A stretch of DNA of 64,000 bases from CAZHDI01 sp964531285 (GTDB taxonomy: Bacteria; Pseudomonadota; Alphaproteobacteria; JAJFIK01): contig CAZHDI010000004.1 in assembly GCA_964531285.1 (NCBI GenBank), positions 1 through 64,000 on the forward strand, written 5' to 3'. Both the position numbers and the translations under genes were made by a program. The notes under the pieces are model-generated. The model did not search any database. It saw only the letters and a list, made by a program, of their open reading frames with translations, and was not told the origin of the DNA. Positions 1 through 10,546 of the stretch are shown in pieces. The stretch's first letter is position 1, and the number at the start of each line of letters is the position of its first letter.

Positions 1-1524
<1,524 letters not shown>

Positions 1525-2748
1525 TCATCGTCCGGGTAAGGACGGGTGATGGGGTGGCGGTGCGGGCCGGAAAGCGGCATCCGCAACCGCGATAAATTGC
1601 GCGCGGTCACCCAGCGCGGCGAACAGATCCGGGTCCGTCCCGGTCATCCAGGCCTGCGCACCCATGGCACACAAGGCATCGAACAGAGCCGCCCGGCGCA
1701 CGGCGTCCAGATGGGCGGCAATCTCATCGAGGAGCAGCACCGGCGGGCGGGCGTCCTCGGCGGCGCGCAGACGGGCATTGGCCAGAATGATCCCGACCAG
1801 GAGCGCTTTCTGCTCGCCCGTCGAACACTCGCCCGCCGGCATCGCCTTGGGCCGGTGCGTCACCAGCAGATCGCTCCGGTGCGGCCCGCTGAGCGCCCGG
1901 CCCGCCGCGCCGTCCCGCCCGCGCATCTGCCGGAGCGTCGCGGCGAAATCGGTTTCCACCCGGTCGGCCGGCGTATCGGCGAGCCGGGCTTCCAGATCGC
2001 CCTCGAGCGCCACATCGGCCTTGGGAAAGGCGCTGTCCGGAGCGGCGTCGATGACCCCAGCCAACCCGGCCAGATAAGTCCTTCGCGCCTGAGCCAGCGC
2101 CGTACCGTGTTCCGCCATCTGGGCCTCGAGCGCGGACAGCCAGCGGTCGTCCGTTCCCCCCGCTTTCAGGAGCCGCGTGCGCTCGCGCATGGCGCGCTCA
2201 TAGGCGGCGGCCCGTTTGCCGTGGGCCGGATCCGCCCCAAGCACCAGCCGGTCCAGAAACCGCCGGCGGCCGCTGGCGCCTTCCAGAAAAAGCCGGTCCA
2301 TCACCGGGGTCAGCCAGGTCAGCCGCAGATAGTCCGTGAACGCTCCGGACGATGCGGCCGGCGCCCCGTTGACCCGGGCCACCCGGCGCCCTTCGCTATC
2401 GATACCGGTGCCGATCCGGGTCTCGTCATACTCGCCGTCCCCCCGGCTCTGGCGCAGGGTGGCGGCAACCGCCCACGCCCCCGCCTGAGCGCCTGCCAGT
2501 GCGGGTCCCGGTGCATCCGGTCCGCGGCGCGCACATTCGATGGCGGCGGCATTGCGAAGGCCCCGTCCCGGCGCAAGCAGCGACAGGGCTTCCAGCACAT
2601 TCGTTTTGCCGGCCCCGTTGGGCCCGGTCAGCACCACGGGACGGCCGTCGAGATCCAGATCGCCGTGCGCATAACAGCGGAACTGGGTCAGGCTCAGCCG
2701 CACCACGGCCAAAGCGCAGGGCGGCGCCGCGGTCGCATGGTCAGCCAT
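1525..2748 (-). CDS. recF: DNA replication and repair protein RecF
   Basis: SMC-like ATPase that helps load RecA at gapped DNA and stalled forks (RecFOR pathway). Walker A GPNGAGKTN is at residues 42-49. The ABC signature STGEQKALL and Walker B LLLDEIAAHLD lie near the C-terminus, and FLEGASGRRRFLDRL is a RecF family block. 407 residues is slightly longer than usual (about 360-400). The frame is open further upstream, but the start at 2748 (MADHATAAP) leaves a 76-base gap to dnaN and a short leader before the conserved SLTQFRCY strand. Any upstream start would overlap dnaN. Confidence 0.93.
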   Translation of the reverse strand: MADHATAAPPCALAVVRLSLTQFRCYAHGDLDLDGRPVVLTGPNGAGKTNVLEALSLLAPGRGLRNAAAIECARRGPDAPGPALAGAQAGAWAVAATLRQSRGDGEYDETRIGTGIDSEGRRVARVNGAPAASSGAFTDYLRLTWLTPVMDRLFLEGASGRRRFLDRLVLGADPAHGKRAAAYERAMRERTRLLKAGGTDDRWLSALEAQMAEHGTALAQARRTYLAGLAGVIDAAPDSAFPKADVALEGDLEARLADTPADRVETDFAATLRQMRGRDGAAGRALSGPHRSDLLVTHRPKAMPAGECSTGEQKALLVGIILANARLRAAEDARPPVLLLDEIAAHLDAVRRAALFDALCAMGAQAWMTGTDPDLFAALGDRAQFIAVADAAFRPAPPPHHPSLPGR

Positions 2749-2824
2749 GGCCGCGCCGTGCCGCTGCACCGTACCGGCCGCAAGGGCCGGCCCCAGCCCT
2801 GTGTCCCGCGCCGCGGACCACACG

Positions 2825-3952
2825 TCAGACCCGCATCGGCATGAGGACGTAAAGGGCGCTTTCGTCCTGGCCGTCATGGATCACCGTCGGCGATCCGGAA
2901 TCGGACAGAAGGAAGCGCGCATTTTCGCTGTCGAGCTGCGCCGTCACGTCCATCAGATATTTGGCGTTGAACCCGATCTCCAGCGACTCGGCCGCATAGC
3001 CGACGGACAGCTCCTCCGTCGCATTGCCGCTGTCGGGATTGGTCACCGTGAGGATCATCCGGTCATCGGCCATATTGAGTTTCACGGCGCGCGATTTTTC
3101 CGAGGAGATCGTCGAGACACGATCCACGGCGGCGGAAAACTCGCGGGCGACCACATCGAGGGTCTTGTCGTTGCCGGACGGGATCACCCGGGCATAGTCC
3201 GGGAAGGTGCCGTCGATCAGCTTGGTGGTCAGCACGATATCGCCGAAGGCAAAGCGGATCTTGGCCTCCGACAAGGCCACATCGACAGCGCCCTCGGCCT
3301 CTTCCAGAAGCTTACGCAATTCGCCGACGGCCTTTTTCGGCACGATCACGCCGGGCATGCCCGCGGCCCCGTCGGGCGCGCCGACCTGATACCGGGCGAG
3401 CCGGTGACCGTCGGTGGCGACCGCGCGCAGCACCTGCTCATTGGACCCCGGGGCCGCCTCGGTCACATGGAGATAGACGCCGTTGAGATAATAGCGGGTC
3501 TCCTCGGTCGAGATGGCGAAGCGGGTCTTGTCGATCATCTTGGCCAGATGCTCGCGCGGCACCCCGAAGACATGGGGCAGATCCCCCAGGCTCATCGACG
3601 GGAAATCATCGCGCGGCAGGCAAGACAGGGTGAAGGTCGCCCGTCCGGCGGCCACGGTCAGGCGCATGTCCTCGGCCGAGAAATCGAGCTGGACCTGGGA
3701 CCCGTCGGGAAGCTTGCGCACAATGTCATGGAGCATATGGGCCGGCGCGGTGGTCGCGCCTTCGCGGATCACATCGACCCCGACGGTCTCGACGACCTCC
3801 ATATCGAGATCGGTCGCGGTGAGCGCGAGCATGCCGCTTTTGGCATCCATCAGCACATTGGCCAGGATGGGAATGGTGTTGCGCCGTTCCACGATGCTCT
3901 GCACATGGGCCAAAGATTTGAGCAAGGCGGCGCGTTCAATAGTGAGTTTCAT
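2825..3952 (-). CDS. dnaN: DNA polymerase III subunit beta (sliding clamp)
   Basis: Ring-shaped processivity clamp that tethers polymerase III and repair factors to DNA. The 375-residue length matches the family. The N-terminus MKLTIERAALLKSLAHVQSI and the C-terminus ending LYVLMPMRV are diagnostic; the C-terminal segment forms part of the partner-peptide pocket. All three clamp-fold repeats are intact. It lies between dnaA (310 bases upstream) and recF (76 bases downstream). A possible extended -10 promoter in the dnaA-dnaN gap is listed separately. Confidence 0.97.
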   Translation of the reverse strand: MKLTIERAALLKSLAHVQSIVERRNTIPILANVLMDAKSGMLALTATDLDMEVVETVGVDVIREGATTAPAHMLHDIVRKLPDGSQVQLDFSAEDMRLTVAAGRATFTLSCLPRDDFPSMSLGDLPHVFGVPREHLAKMIDKTRFAISTEETRYYLNGVYLHVTEAAPGSNEQVLRAVATDGHRLARYQVGAPDGAAGMPGVIVPKKAVGELRKLLEEAEGAVDVALSEAKIRFAFGDIVLTTKLIDGTFPDYARVIPSGNDKTLDVVAREFSAAVDRVSTISSEKSRAVKLNMADDRMILTVTNPDSGNATEELSVGYAAESLEIGFNAKYLMDVTAQLDSENARFLLSDSGSPTVIHDGQDESALYVLMPMRV

Positions 3953-4262
3953 GGATCATCCAACACGGTCGAATGGGCATGCCTGACGATGCATGTCAGG
4001 CCCACGTCCAGGCAGTGGCGCCCCTGGCGGCACGATGTGGCCGGCACCATGGGGCGGCCAGACGGACCGGAACCCGGCCCCAGGCTGGCAGGATGACCGA
4101 TTCGACGGGAGAACCGGCCGGCCGCAGGCTCCAAAAAGAGAGCCGCGAATCCACGGTTAAGTATAACAGACGCCCGCCCGCGCCGCAGCGAAAATACGCG
4201 CGGCGGCGAGCCGGTAAGCCATTGCTTTTAATGGTATTTTTTACCGCGCCGGGTGCCCCCGG
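3953..4262. other. dnaA-dnaN intergenic region
   Basis: 310 bases without a convincing gene. It contains a possible dnaN promoter (4160-4168) and, just after the dnaA stop, a small inverted repeat CCATT-gctttt-AATGG (near 4219-4234). The T-rich run after that repeat is on the plus strand, the wrong orientation for a dnaA terminator. Read-through from dnaA into dnaN is therefore likely. Confidence 0.5.
4160..4168 (-). promoter_or_regulatory. Possible extended -10 element for dnaN
   Basis: Minus-strand TGTTATACT fits the extended -10 pattern TGnTATAAT with one mismatch. No good -35 lies 17 bases upstream, as is normal for extended -10 promoters. A transcript from here would have a leader of about 200 bases before dnaN. 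Confidence 0.35.
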
Positions 4263-5933
4263 TCAGCCCTCCAGCAAACGCCGGAGGTTTTCGACCGAAT
4301 CATCGATCAACGGATCGGACCGGCGCAGCTCTTCGATCCGCCGGACGGCATGCATGACCGTCGTGTGATCCCGCCCGCCGAACCGCCGGCCGATATCGGG
4401 AAGCGACCGGGTGGTCAGATGCTTGGCCAGATACATGGCGATCTGGCGCGGGCGCGTGACGACCCGGGCCCGGCGCTGGGACAGCAAATCCTGCTGCTTG
4501 ATATCGAAATAATCGGCCACCCGGCGCTGGATTTCCTCGACGGTGACCTTGCGGGCATTGGCCCGGATCAGCGGCTTGAGCACTTCCTGCGCCATGTCCA
4601 CATTGACCGCGCGCCCCACGAGGGACGCATGCGCCAGGATCCGGTGCAGGGCGCCTTCCAATTCGCGGACATTGGAGGTGATCCGGTGCGCGAGGAAATC
4701 CAGGACCTGTTGGGGGATGTCGATTTCGCCATAAATTTCGACCGCCTGGCGGGCCTTGGTTTGCAGAATGCCCAGACGCAATTCGTAATCGGTCGGATGG
4801 ATGTCAGCGACGAGCCCCCAGCTCAACCGCGACCGGATGCGTTCCTCGATATTTTCCAGATCGCTGGGGCTCTTATCGGCCGAGATGATGACCTGACGAT
4901 TCCGGTCCACCAACGTATTGAAGGTGTGGAAGAACTCTTCCTGGGTTGTCGTCTTGCCGCCGAGAAACTGGAAATCATCGATCATCAGCACATCGACATT
5001 CCGGAACTGTTCCTTAAACGCCAACTGGCTGTGGTGACGGATGGCCGCAACGAAGCGGTACATGAATTTTTCCGCCGACAGACAAAGCACCTTGCGCGCC
5101 GGATTGCGGCGCCGGACTTCCCAGGCGATGGCGTGCATCAGGTGGGTTTTGCCGAGCCCCGTGCTGCCGTGCAGGAACAGCGGATTGAACGGCACGGTGT
5201 CGGATTCCGCGACCCGGCGGGCGGCGGCGTGCGCCAACTCGTTGGACTTGCCGACCACGAACTGATCGAAGGTGTATTTCTGCTCCAGCTTGCCGGCGAG
5301 GCCAGTGTCCTCGTCCTCGGCGAGATAGGTCGGCATGCCCGGCGCGCGCTCGTCGGCCGGCGCACCATAGCCGTTCATCTCGGCCTGCGGGGCGGGCGCG
5401 GCAACCGGCTGGGCGGCGGGCTCCGGTGCCGCGCGGGACTTGCCCGCCGGAGCGTCGAAACTAGGACGCGGATCCGGCTGGCTGTCCTGGCGCACCGGCG
5501 GCAGACCGCGCCCATTGAGCACAATCTCGATCCCCCGCACGCTCGGGTTCACCCGCGCCCATTGGCCGACCAGACTGTCGATGTAATTCTGGTCGATCCA
5601 ATCGCGCATGAATTTCGTAGGAACGGACAGGACAGCCTTGCCGGCTTCAATCGACAGCAGATCAAGCGGGCGCAGCCAGGAATCGTAAGCCGCGTCGCCC
5701 AATTCATAGCGCAGCTCGCGGCGCACCTCGTGCCATTGGCGGTTCCATTCAGCAGCCATGCTCCCGGAGTCGGCTGGCGGCCCAGAATGATCGCCACCAT
5801 GACCGTCAGACGGCGGACGGCCCTGCCAACCGGTCGCATAAGGCTCCCGGTCACCGCCGCGCCCATCGAACTCCGCTCCGTCCCGCTCGTCCGCGCTGGG
5901 GGAGACATATGGGTGAGCCGAATTGCGCGCCAT
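4263..5933 (-). CDS. dnaA: Chromosomal replication initiator protein DnaA
   Basis: AAA+ ATPase that binds DnaA boxes and melts oriC. In order: domain I (QWHEVRRELRYELGDAAYDS), a Pro/Ala-rich linker, the AAA+ core with Walker A GSTGLGKTH and Walker B LMIDDFQFL, and the C-terminal DNA-binding signature GGRDHTTVMHAV. The start at 5933 is preceded by AAAGGA about 9 bases upstream on the minus strand. It gives 556 residues, including a 58-residue Gly/Asp/His-rich leader before domain I. The internal ATG at 5759 (MAAEWNRQW) would give a more typical N-terminus. The gene heads dnaA-dnaN-recF-gyrB. Confidence 0.96.
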   Translation of the reverse strand: MARNSAHPYVSPSADERDGAEFDGRGGDREPYATGWQGRPPSDGHGGDHSGPPADSGSMAAEWNRQWHEVRRELRYELGDAAYDSWLRPLDLLSIEAGKAVLSVPTKFMRDWIDQNYIDSLVGQWARVNPSVRGIEIVLNGRGLPPVRQDSQPDPRPSFDAPAGKSRAAPEPAAQPVAAPAPQAEMNGYGAPADERAPGMPTYLAEDEDTGLAGKLEQKYTFDQFVVGKSNELAHAAARRVAESDTVPFNPLFLHGSTGLGKTHLMHAIAWEVRRRNPARKVLCLSAEKFMYRFVAAIRHHSQLAFKEQFRNVDVLMIDDFQFLGGKTTTQEEFFHTFNTLVDRNRQVIISADKSPSDLENIEERIRSRLSWGLVADIHPTDYELRLGILQTKARQAVEIYGEIDIPQQVLDFLAHRITSNVRELEGALHRILAHASLVGRAVNVDMAQEVLKPLIRANARKVTVEEIQRRVADYFDIKQQDLLSQRRARVVTRPRQIAMYLAKHLTTRSLPDIGRRFGGRDHTTVMHAVRRIEELRRSDPLIDDSVENLRRLLEG

Positions 5934-6066
5934 AATTGCAGTCCTTTCGAATAAGCCGCACCCGCTGGAACGGATGACTGTTTGGTATTGGTCCAACATC
6001 TTTATCGTTGAGGTCCGGCCGTCCGGCGCGTTGCGCACCGGGTGGCCGGCAGATGAGATCGGCCGG

Positions 6067-6489
6067 CTAGGGGTGCGTCCACGGCAAACCGTCGGCCTGC
6101 CATCCGTTCACGGCACCGCGCCGGCCGCCGGGACCGGCATCCCCCTCGAAACCGTGCACGATATTGAAGCAGCGCTCATATCCGGCCATGGCCATCGCTT
6201 GAGCCGCACTCATGGAACGCCCGCCGACCTTGCACAAAAACAATAGCGGCGTGGACCGGTCGGCCGGGATCCGCGCCTTGAGACCATCGACGAATGCCGC
6301 CGGCTCGACCATGTGCGTCATCGAATCCCACTCCGCGAACACCACCGCCTTATCGATAGACGTCAGATCGGGGACGCCGATGACGTCCCATTCGGCGGGC
6401 GTACGGACATCGATGAGCACGGACTCTGGCATCGATTGCAGACACTCCCACGCGGCGCGAGGCTCGATTTGAGAAAGGGTGACGGGCAT
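6067..6489 (-). CDS. Rhodanese-like domain protein
   Basis: Single-domain sulfurtransferase-type protein of 140 residues. The strand VLIDVRTPAEWDVIGVP is the CDC25/rhodanese N-terminal signature. The active-site loop CKVGGRS carries the persulfide-forming cysteine, so it is probably catalytic. The ATG at 6489 (MPVTLSQIEP) is chosen because residues encoded further upstream are Arg-rich and unlike the family. It lies 133 bases upstream of dnaA on the same strand, so dnaA may be partly co-transcribed. Substrate is unknown; thiosulfate is only the standard in-vitro donor. Confidence 0.85.
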   Translation of the reverse strand: MPVTLSQIEPRAAWECLQSMPESVLIDVRTPAEWDVIGVPDLTSIDKAVVFAEWDSMTHMVEPAAFVDGLKARIPADRSTPLLFLCKVGGRSMSAAQAMAMAGYERCFNIVHGFEGDAGPGGRRGAVNGWQADGLPWTHP

Positions 6490-7315
6490 AACGGACCTGA
6501 TCGCGAGATCGGTTAAATGGGAAACGGATCGATTGCCGCGAGGCGGCTGGAAGGCCCGAAACGAAGGGGCCGGCACATATCTGCGGCGCAGCGAAGCGCG
6601 CGTCCAACAGACCATCCGGCCGATATTGCCCTGAAAGGAAGGAGAGCGCTGAGCGCCCGGCTGAGGTTCCCGCGGTCGATCCCGGCGCCTGGTCCGGGCG
6701 CAGTGCCCCGCTCTGTTCGATGCCGTCCGTACACGTCCCACTACCCCGCACACGTCGCGCCGGCGCCGCCTTGGGCACTCGGCCGGTCCTGGCGTTCATC
6801 TGTTCCCATGCTGACCCGTCCCCACGGGCCGAGTGCGCCGGATTTCGAAACGCGTCCGCAGGGACACGGCCGAACCACCGATAGCAATCCAACGCACGGC
6901 ACCGGTCGGTGCCACTGGAACAGACAGCTTTCCTGTGCAGCGCCCATACAACCGCGCTGCCTTGGCCGGATACTCAGGCCACGCATCATTTCGAGGAAAC
7001 TAATGACAACTTGTGCGGCTTAGATGTCAGGTCCGCCAGCGCGAACCGCTGATCATTTTTGCTCTTGACCGTTCGAACACTGACCGTCTCGCCGCCGCGT
7101 CAAGATCTGAAGACTAACCCCAAATCCGACTTTCGCGCAATGCGGACAAAGAGGGAACGAGGCTAAAATTTTGACGTGTGGATCGGACGATTCCCCTTGC
7201 ACATAAACAAAAACCGCTTACAGCGCGGTACGCCATAAGCGGTGTGTGCGGATAAACAGGGGAGCGGATTATTGTCCGCCCACTGAATTTCACAAACTTT
7301 CTGAAATCTTGCCGA
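6490..7315. other. Gene-free region, candidate replication origin
   Basis: 826 bases between the rhodanese gene and rpsT with no believable coding sequence. From about 7021 to 7315 roughly half the bases are G+C by hand count of several 60-base lines, clearly below the flanking genes. It holds near-consensus DnaA boxes: TGCGGATAA (7247-7255, one mismatch to TGTGGATAA) and TGTGGATCG near 7177 (two mismatches). Another one-mismatch box, TTGTCCACA, lies just outside in the rpsT leader near 7612. Position next to dnaA and rpsT supports oriC, but no tight box cluster is seen. The rpsT terminator also lies here. Confidence 0.4.
7208..7243 (-). terminator. Rho-independent terminator of rpsT
   Basis: On the minus strand ACCGCTTA pairs with TAAGCGGT (7236-7243 with 7213-7220). 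The pairing extends inward through GGCG/CGCT with a short loop, and is followed directly by TTTTTG (7209-7213). It lies about 70 bases after the rpsT stop. Confidence 0.8.
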
Positions 7316-7588
7316 TCAGGCCGACGCCGCCATCTGGCGCACGCGCGAGGCGAGGCGAGACACTTTGCGCGATGCGGTGTTCTTATGCATCAGGCCTTTT
7401 TGGCTGCTGCGCATCAGCTCGGGTTCGACTGCGCGCAGGGCACTGCGGGCTGCATCCTGATCGCCGCTTTGGATCGCTTCTTCGACTTTGCGCACAAAGG
7501 TGCGCACGCGCGAACGGCGGGCCTTGTTAACGGCAGTGCGGCGCTCGATCTTCCGCACCATTTTTTTCGCAGAACGGGTATTGGCCAT
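7316..7588 (-). CDS. rpsT: 30S ribosomal protein S20
   Basis: Primary 16S rRNA-binding protein of the small subunit. The sequence begins [17 protein letters not shown], the S20 signature. It is Lys/Arg-rich and helical throughout, with [18 protein letters not shown] near the C-terminus; 90 residues is the normal size. It is transcribed alone: a consensus-like promoter lies 43-71 bases upstream and an intrinsic terminator follows. Its position beside dnaA is conserved in Alphaproteobacteria. Confidence 0.97.
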   Translation of the reverse strand: MANTRSAKKMVRKIERRTAVNKARRSRVRTFVRKVEEAIQSGDQDAARSALRAVEPELMRSSQKGLMHKNTASRKVSRLASRVRQMAASA

Positions 7589-7630
7589 CGGTCTTCGATC
7601 AGTCCTGGTGTTTTGTCCACAAGGTCGCGG

Positions 7631-7659
7631 GTTATAGACCCGGGGGAGTCCGGCGTCAA
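7631..7659 (-). promoter_or_regulatory. Sigma-70-type promoter of rpsT
   Basis: Minus strand: -35 TTGACG (7654-7659), 17-base spacer, -10 TATAAC (7631-7636). This matches the housekeeping consensus closely. Predicted start is near 7624, giving a leader of about 36 bases. Confidence 0.75.
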
Positions 7660-7699
7660 TACAGATTGACGCCTCGTTTACGAATCCGCTTGCGCGGGC

Positions 7700-8476
7700 T
7701 TAGCGATGCTTGAAATGCGGCTTGCGCTTTTCAATGAAGGCCGCCATTCCCTCGTTCTGGTCCTCGGTCGAGAACATCGAGTGAAACAGCCGCCGTTCGA
7801 ACCGAATGCCTTCGGCCATGGTGGTCTCGTAGGACCGGTTCACGCTCTCCTTGGTCATCATGACGATGGGCCGGGAGAGTTCGGCAATCTTCTGGGCCAC
7901 GCGGACCGCTTCGTCGCGCAGCTCATCCAGGGCGACAACCCGGCTCACGAGCCCCGAGCGCTCGGCTTCCGCGGCATCCATCATCCGGCCGGTCAGGCAC
8001 ATTTCCATGGCCTTGGACTTGCCGACGAACCGCGTGAGACGCTGGGTTCCCCCCGCGCCCGGCATGACGCCGAGGGAAATCTCGGGCTGGCCGAACTTGG
8101 CGTTCTCCGCCGCGATGATGAAATCGCACATCATGGCCAGTTCGCAGCCGCCGCCCAGCGCATAGCCGGCCACCGCCGCCAGAACCGGCTTGCGGGCACG
8201 CGCCACGCGCTCCCAGTTCCGGGTGATAAAGTCCTCGCGATAGACATCCATGTAGCCCTTGGGCTGCATTTCCTTGATGTCCGCGCCGGCGGCGAACGCC
8301 TTGTTCGAGCCGGTGAGCACGATGCACCCGATGGCGTCGTCCGCCTCAAAGGCATCGATGGCGTCGTTCAGTTCGTCGATGAGCTGACTGTTCAGGGCGT
8401 TCAAGGCGTCCGGCCGGTTCAGCGTGATAACGCCTACGCCATCATCGGTATCCACAAGGATGCACTCATATGCCAT
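7700..8476 (-). CDS. Enoyl-CoA hydratase (crotonase family)
   Basis: Hydrates trans-2-enoyl-CoA to 3-hydroxyacyl-CoA in beta-oxidation and related pathways. The 258-residue protein has the oxyanion-hole segment AAGADIKEM. It also has both catalytic glutamates in context: [11 protein letters not shown] and [17 protein letters not shown]. It closely resembles short-chain EchA/PaaF-type hydratases. It is adjacent to mutM and rpsT but has no beta-oxidation partner next to it. A 16-bp tandem repeat lies just upstream of the start. Confidence 0.92.
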   Translation of the reverse strand: MAYECILVDTDDGVGVITLNRPDALNALNSQLIDELNDAIDAFEADDAIGCIVLTGSNKAFAAGADIKEMQPKGYMDVYREDFITRNWERVARARKPVLAAVAGYALGGGCELAMMCDFIIAAENAKFGQPEISLGVMPGAGGTQRLTRFVGKSKAMEMCLTGRMMDAAEAERSGLVSRVVALDELRDEAVRVAQKIAELSRPIVMMTKESVNRSYETTMAEGIRFERRLFHSMFSTEDQNEGMAAFIEKRKPHFKHR

Positions 8477-8501
8477 CGCGGCCCCGTTTCCTTACCCGTC
8501 A

Positions 8502-8542
8502 GGTCATCTGCCCATCAGATCATCTGCCCATCAGGTCATCTG
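8502..8542. repeat. 16-bp direct tandem repeat, about 2.6 copies
   Basis: The unit GGTCATCTGCCCATCA recurs at 8502 (AG version), 8518 (one base changed) and 8534 (partial, ending TCATCTGAT). It lies 26-66 bases upstream of the hydratase ATG, where a promoter or regulator-binding site would be. Confidence 0.8.
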
Positions 8543-8709
8543 ATTGCGTCTGGCCAGCCATGCTGACCGGGCGCCATCCATCCCACAGCCCGCAGGGGCG
8601 ATCAAGCAACCCGGAGGCGCGGCTATCATAATTCGGTTGACCACTATGTGGATATTTACGGGAATGACCGCCAGTTCAACACCTTAGAGGGGGTGGCCGG
8701 CGGCTGCCG

Positions 8710-9585
8710 TCAGCGCTGGCATCCGGGGCAGAAAAAGGTCGAGCGGTTCGACTGAACGATGCGCCGGACCGGGCCGCAGCCATGGTCGGGACAAACCGCG
8801 CCTTCCCGGTCATAGACCCGGAACCGGTGTTGGAAATATCCCAGGGCCCCGTCGGCCTGGGCATAGTCGCGCAAGGACGAGCCGCCCGCTTCGATCGCCT
8901 CCTCAATGACGGCCCGGATCGCGGCAACGAGCCGGGTCGCCCGACCGGGACCGACCGTGTGGCACATCCGCCTTGGGGACAGGCCGGCCCGGTAAAGCGC
9001 CTCGCAGACATAGATATTGCCCAATCCGGCAATCACGCCCTGATCCAGGAGCCCGGCTTTCAACGGCGAGCGCCGGCCGGCGAAAGCCGCCGCCAGATAA
9101 GCCGGGGTCAAAAGCGGGTCGAGCGGCTCGATGCCGAGCGCTTGAATAAGCGGATGGCCGTCGAGCGCCGCAGCGGTGGTCAGGGTCATCAGCCCGAACC
9201 GGCGCGGATCGGTATAGACGATGCGCGCCCCCGCCTCGGTTTCGAAGATCACATGGTCATGGGGGCCCGGCTCCCCGGTCCCCGCCGCAACGCTGGCATG
9301 GAAAAACGCCCCCGGACGCGCGGCGATCCCCTCGCCCGTGACCGTAAACCGGCCCGACATGCCCAGATGGGCGATCAGCACCGTGCCGTCGTCGAGAGTG
9401 GCCAGGAGATATTTCGACCGGCGCGTCAGGGCCGTCACCGTCCGCCCGGTCAGGCGCTGGCCGAAGTCCTGGGGCAAGGGGATTCGCAAATCCGGGCGCC
9501 GGGCGATCACCCGGGTCAGGCGCGCGCCTTCCAGATGAGGCGCCAGGCCCCGGCGGACAGTTTCGACTTCGGGCAGTTCGGGCAT
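8710..9585 (-). CDS. mutM: Bifunctional DNA-formamidopyrimidine glycosylase/AP lyase
   Basis: Excises 8-oxoguanine and formamidopyrimidines and cleaves the abasic site. The mature N-terminus [13 protein letters not shown] supplies the catalytic proline and glutamate at positions 2 and 3. A central helix-two-turn-helix ([17 protein letters not shown]) is present. The C-terminal zinc finger has four cysteines (CPDHGCG and FFCPGCQR). The start at 9585 is fixed by this N-terminus. 291 residues is slightly longer than usual. It is divergent from ubiE with a 114-base gap that must hold both promoters. Confidence 0.96.
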   Translation of the reverse strand: MPELPEVETVRRGLAPHLEGARLTRVIARRPDLRIPLPQDFGQRLTGRTVTALTRRSKYLLATLDDGTVLIAHLGMSGRFTVTGEGIAARPGAFFHASVAAGTGEPGPHDHVIFETEAGARIVYTDPRRFGLMTLTTAAALDGHPLIQALGIEPLDPLLTPAYLAAAFAGRRSPLKAGLLDQGVIAGLGNIYVCEALYRAGLSPRRMCHTVGPGRATRLVAAIRAVIEEAIEAGGSSLRDYAQADGALGYFQHRFRVYDREGAVCPDHGCGPVRRIVQSNRSTFFCPGCQR

Positions 9586-9699
9586 GGGCAGGTCTTTGTT
9601 GAGCGGCGCGGCATTGTCTCCGCCTCGCGCGCGCATGCAACGCCGATGTCGCGCCGGGCCAGGCTGGTGTTTTTACACGCCTCGCGTAGTCTGCGCGCC

Positions 9700-10515
9700 A
9701 TGACCCAGGATCCAGATCCCCAAAACGCCGGCAACACCGGCGCGGCCGCAGAAAATGAGACGCATTTCGGCTTTCGCACCGTGCGCGAGGATGAGAAAGC
9801 CGGCCTCGTGCGCTCGGTGTTCGACCGGGTGGCCGGCAATTACGACGTGATGAACGATGTCATGTCGCTCGGCGTGCACCGGGCCTGGAAAGACGTGATG
9901 GTCGACTGGCTCGATCCGCGGCCCGGTCAGGCGGTGCTCGACGTTGCCGGCGGCACCGGCGATATCGCGTTCCGGATCATCGACCGGATGGCCCGGCGCG
10001 GCGATCCCGCCGCCGCCCCCATCGTGGTCTCGGACATCAACACCGAGATGCTCACCGAGGGGACCAAGCGCGCGGCCGCCCGCGCCGCCGATGGCAAACC
10101 CGTGCCGGATGCCTGGGTGACGGCGGACGCCGAATGCCTGCCGTTTGAAGACAAGACCATGGACATTTACACCATCGCGTTCGGCATCCGGAACGTGACC
10201 CATATGGACCGGGCGCTCGACGAGGCCCGCCGCGTGCTGCGCTATGGCGGACGGTTCCTGTGCCTGGAATTCAGTACGGTGGATGTGCCGGGTTTCGACC
10301 GGCTTTACGATTTCTGGTCGTTCCAGGCGATCCCGCGCCTCGGCGGCATGGTGGCGGGCGACCGCGACTCCTATCAATATCTTGTCGAGAGCATCCGCCG
10401 CTTTCCCGACCAGAAGACCTTCGCCCGGCGCATCGAAGCGGCCGGCTTCGCGCAGGTCAGTGTGCGGAATTTAAGCGGGGGCATCGCCGCCCTCCATTCG
10501 GCGTGGAAAGTCTAG
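9700..10515 (+). CDS. ubiE: Ubiquinone/menaquinone biosynthesis C-methyltransferase
   Basis: SAM-dependent C-methylation of the benzoquinol ring in ubiquinone synthesis. [19 protein letters not shown] and the following [18 protein letters not shown] form the family N-terminal block. [11 protein letters not shown] is the SAM-binding glycine loop and [11 protein letters not shown] the UbiE signature. 271 residues, with a slightly long Asn/Gly/Ala-rich leader. The frame is open far upstream antisense to mutM, but that part is a shadow, so ATG 9700 is used. ubiB follows after 31 bases. Confidence 0.95.
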   Translation: MTQDPDPQNAGNTGAAAENETHFGFRTVREDEKAGLVRSVFDRVAGNYDVMNDVMSLGVHRAWKDVMVDWLDPRPGQAVLDVAGGTGDIAFRIIDRMARRGDPAAAPIVVSDINTEMLTEGTKRAAARAADGKPVPDAWVTADAECLPFEDKTMDIYTIAFGIRNVTHMDRALDEARRVLRYGGRFLCLEFSTVDVPGFDRLYDFWSFQAIPRLGGMVAGDRDSYQYLVESIRRFPDQKTFARRIEAAGFAQVSVRNLSGGIAALHSAWKV

Positions 10516-10546
10516 CGCCCAACCCTGCGCCCAGGTCCCGGCCGTC

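Noticed and set aside
6517..7023. 168-codon plus-strand open frame in the gene-free region
   Set aside because: Arg/Pro-rich with no recognisable fold, in a region better explained as origin or regulatory sequence.
8782..9699. Long open frame fused in phase to the start of ubiE
   Set aside because: It is the antisense shadow of mutM; GC-rich DNA keeps the opposite strand open. UbiE begins at 9700.
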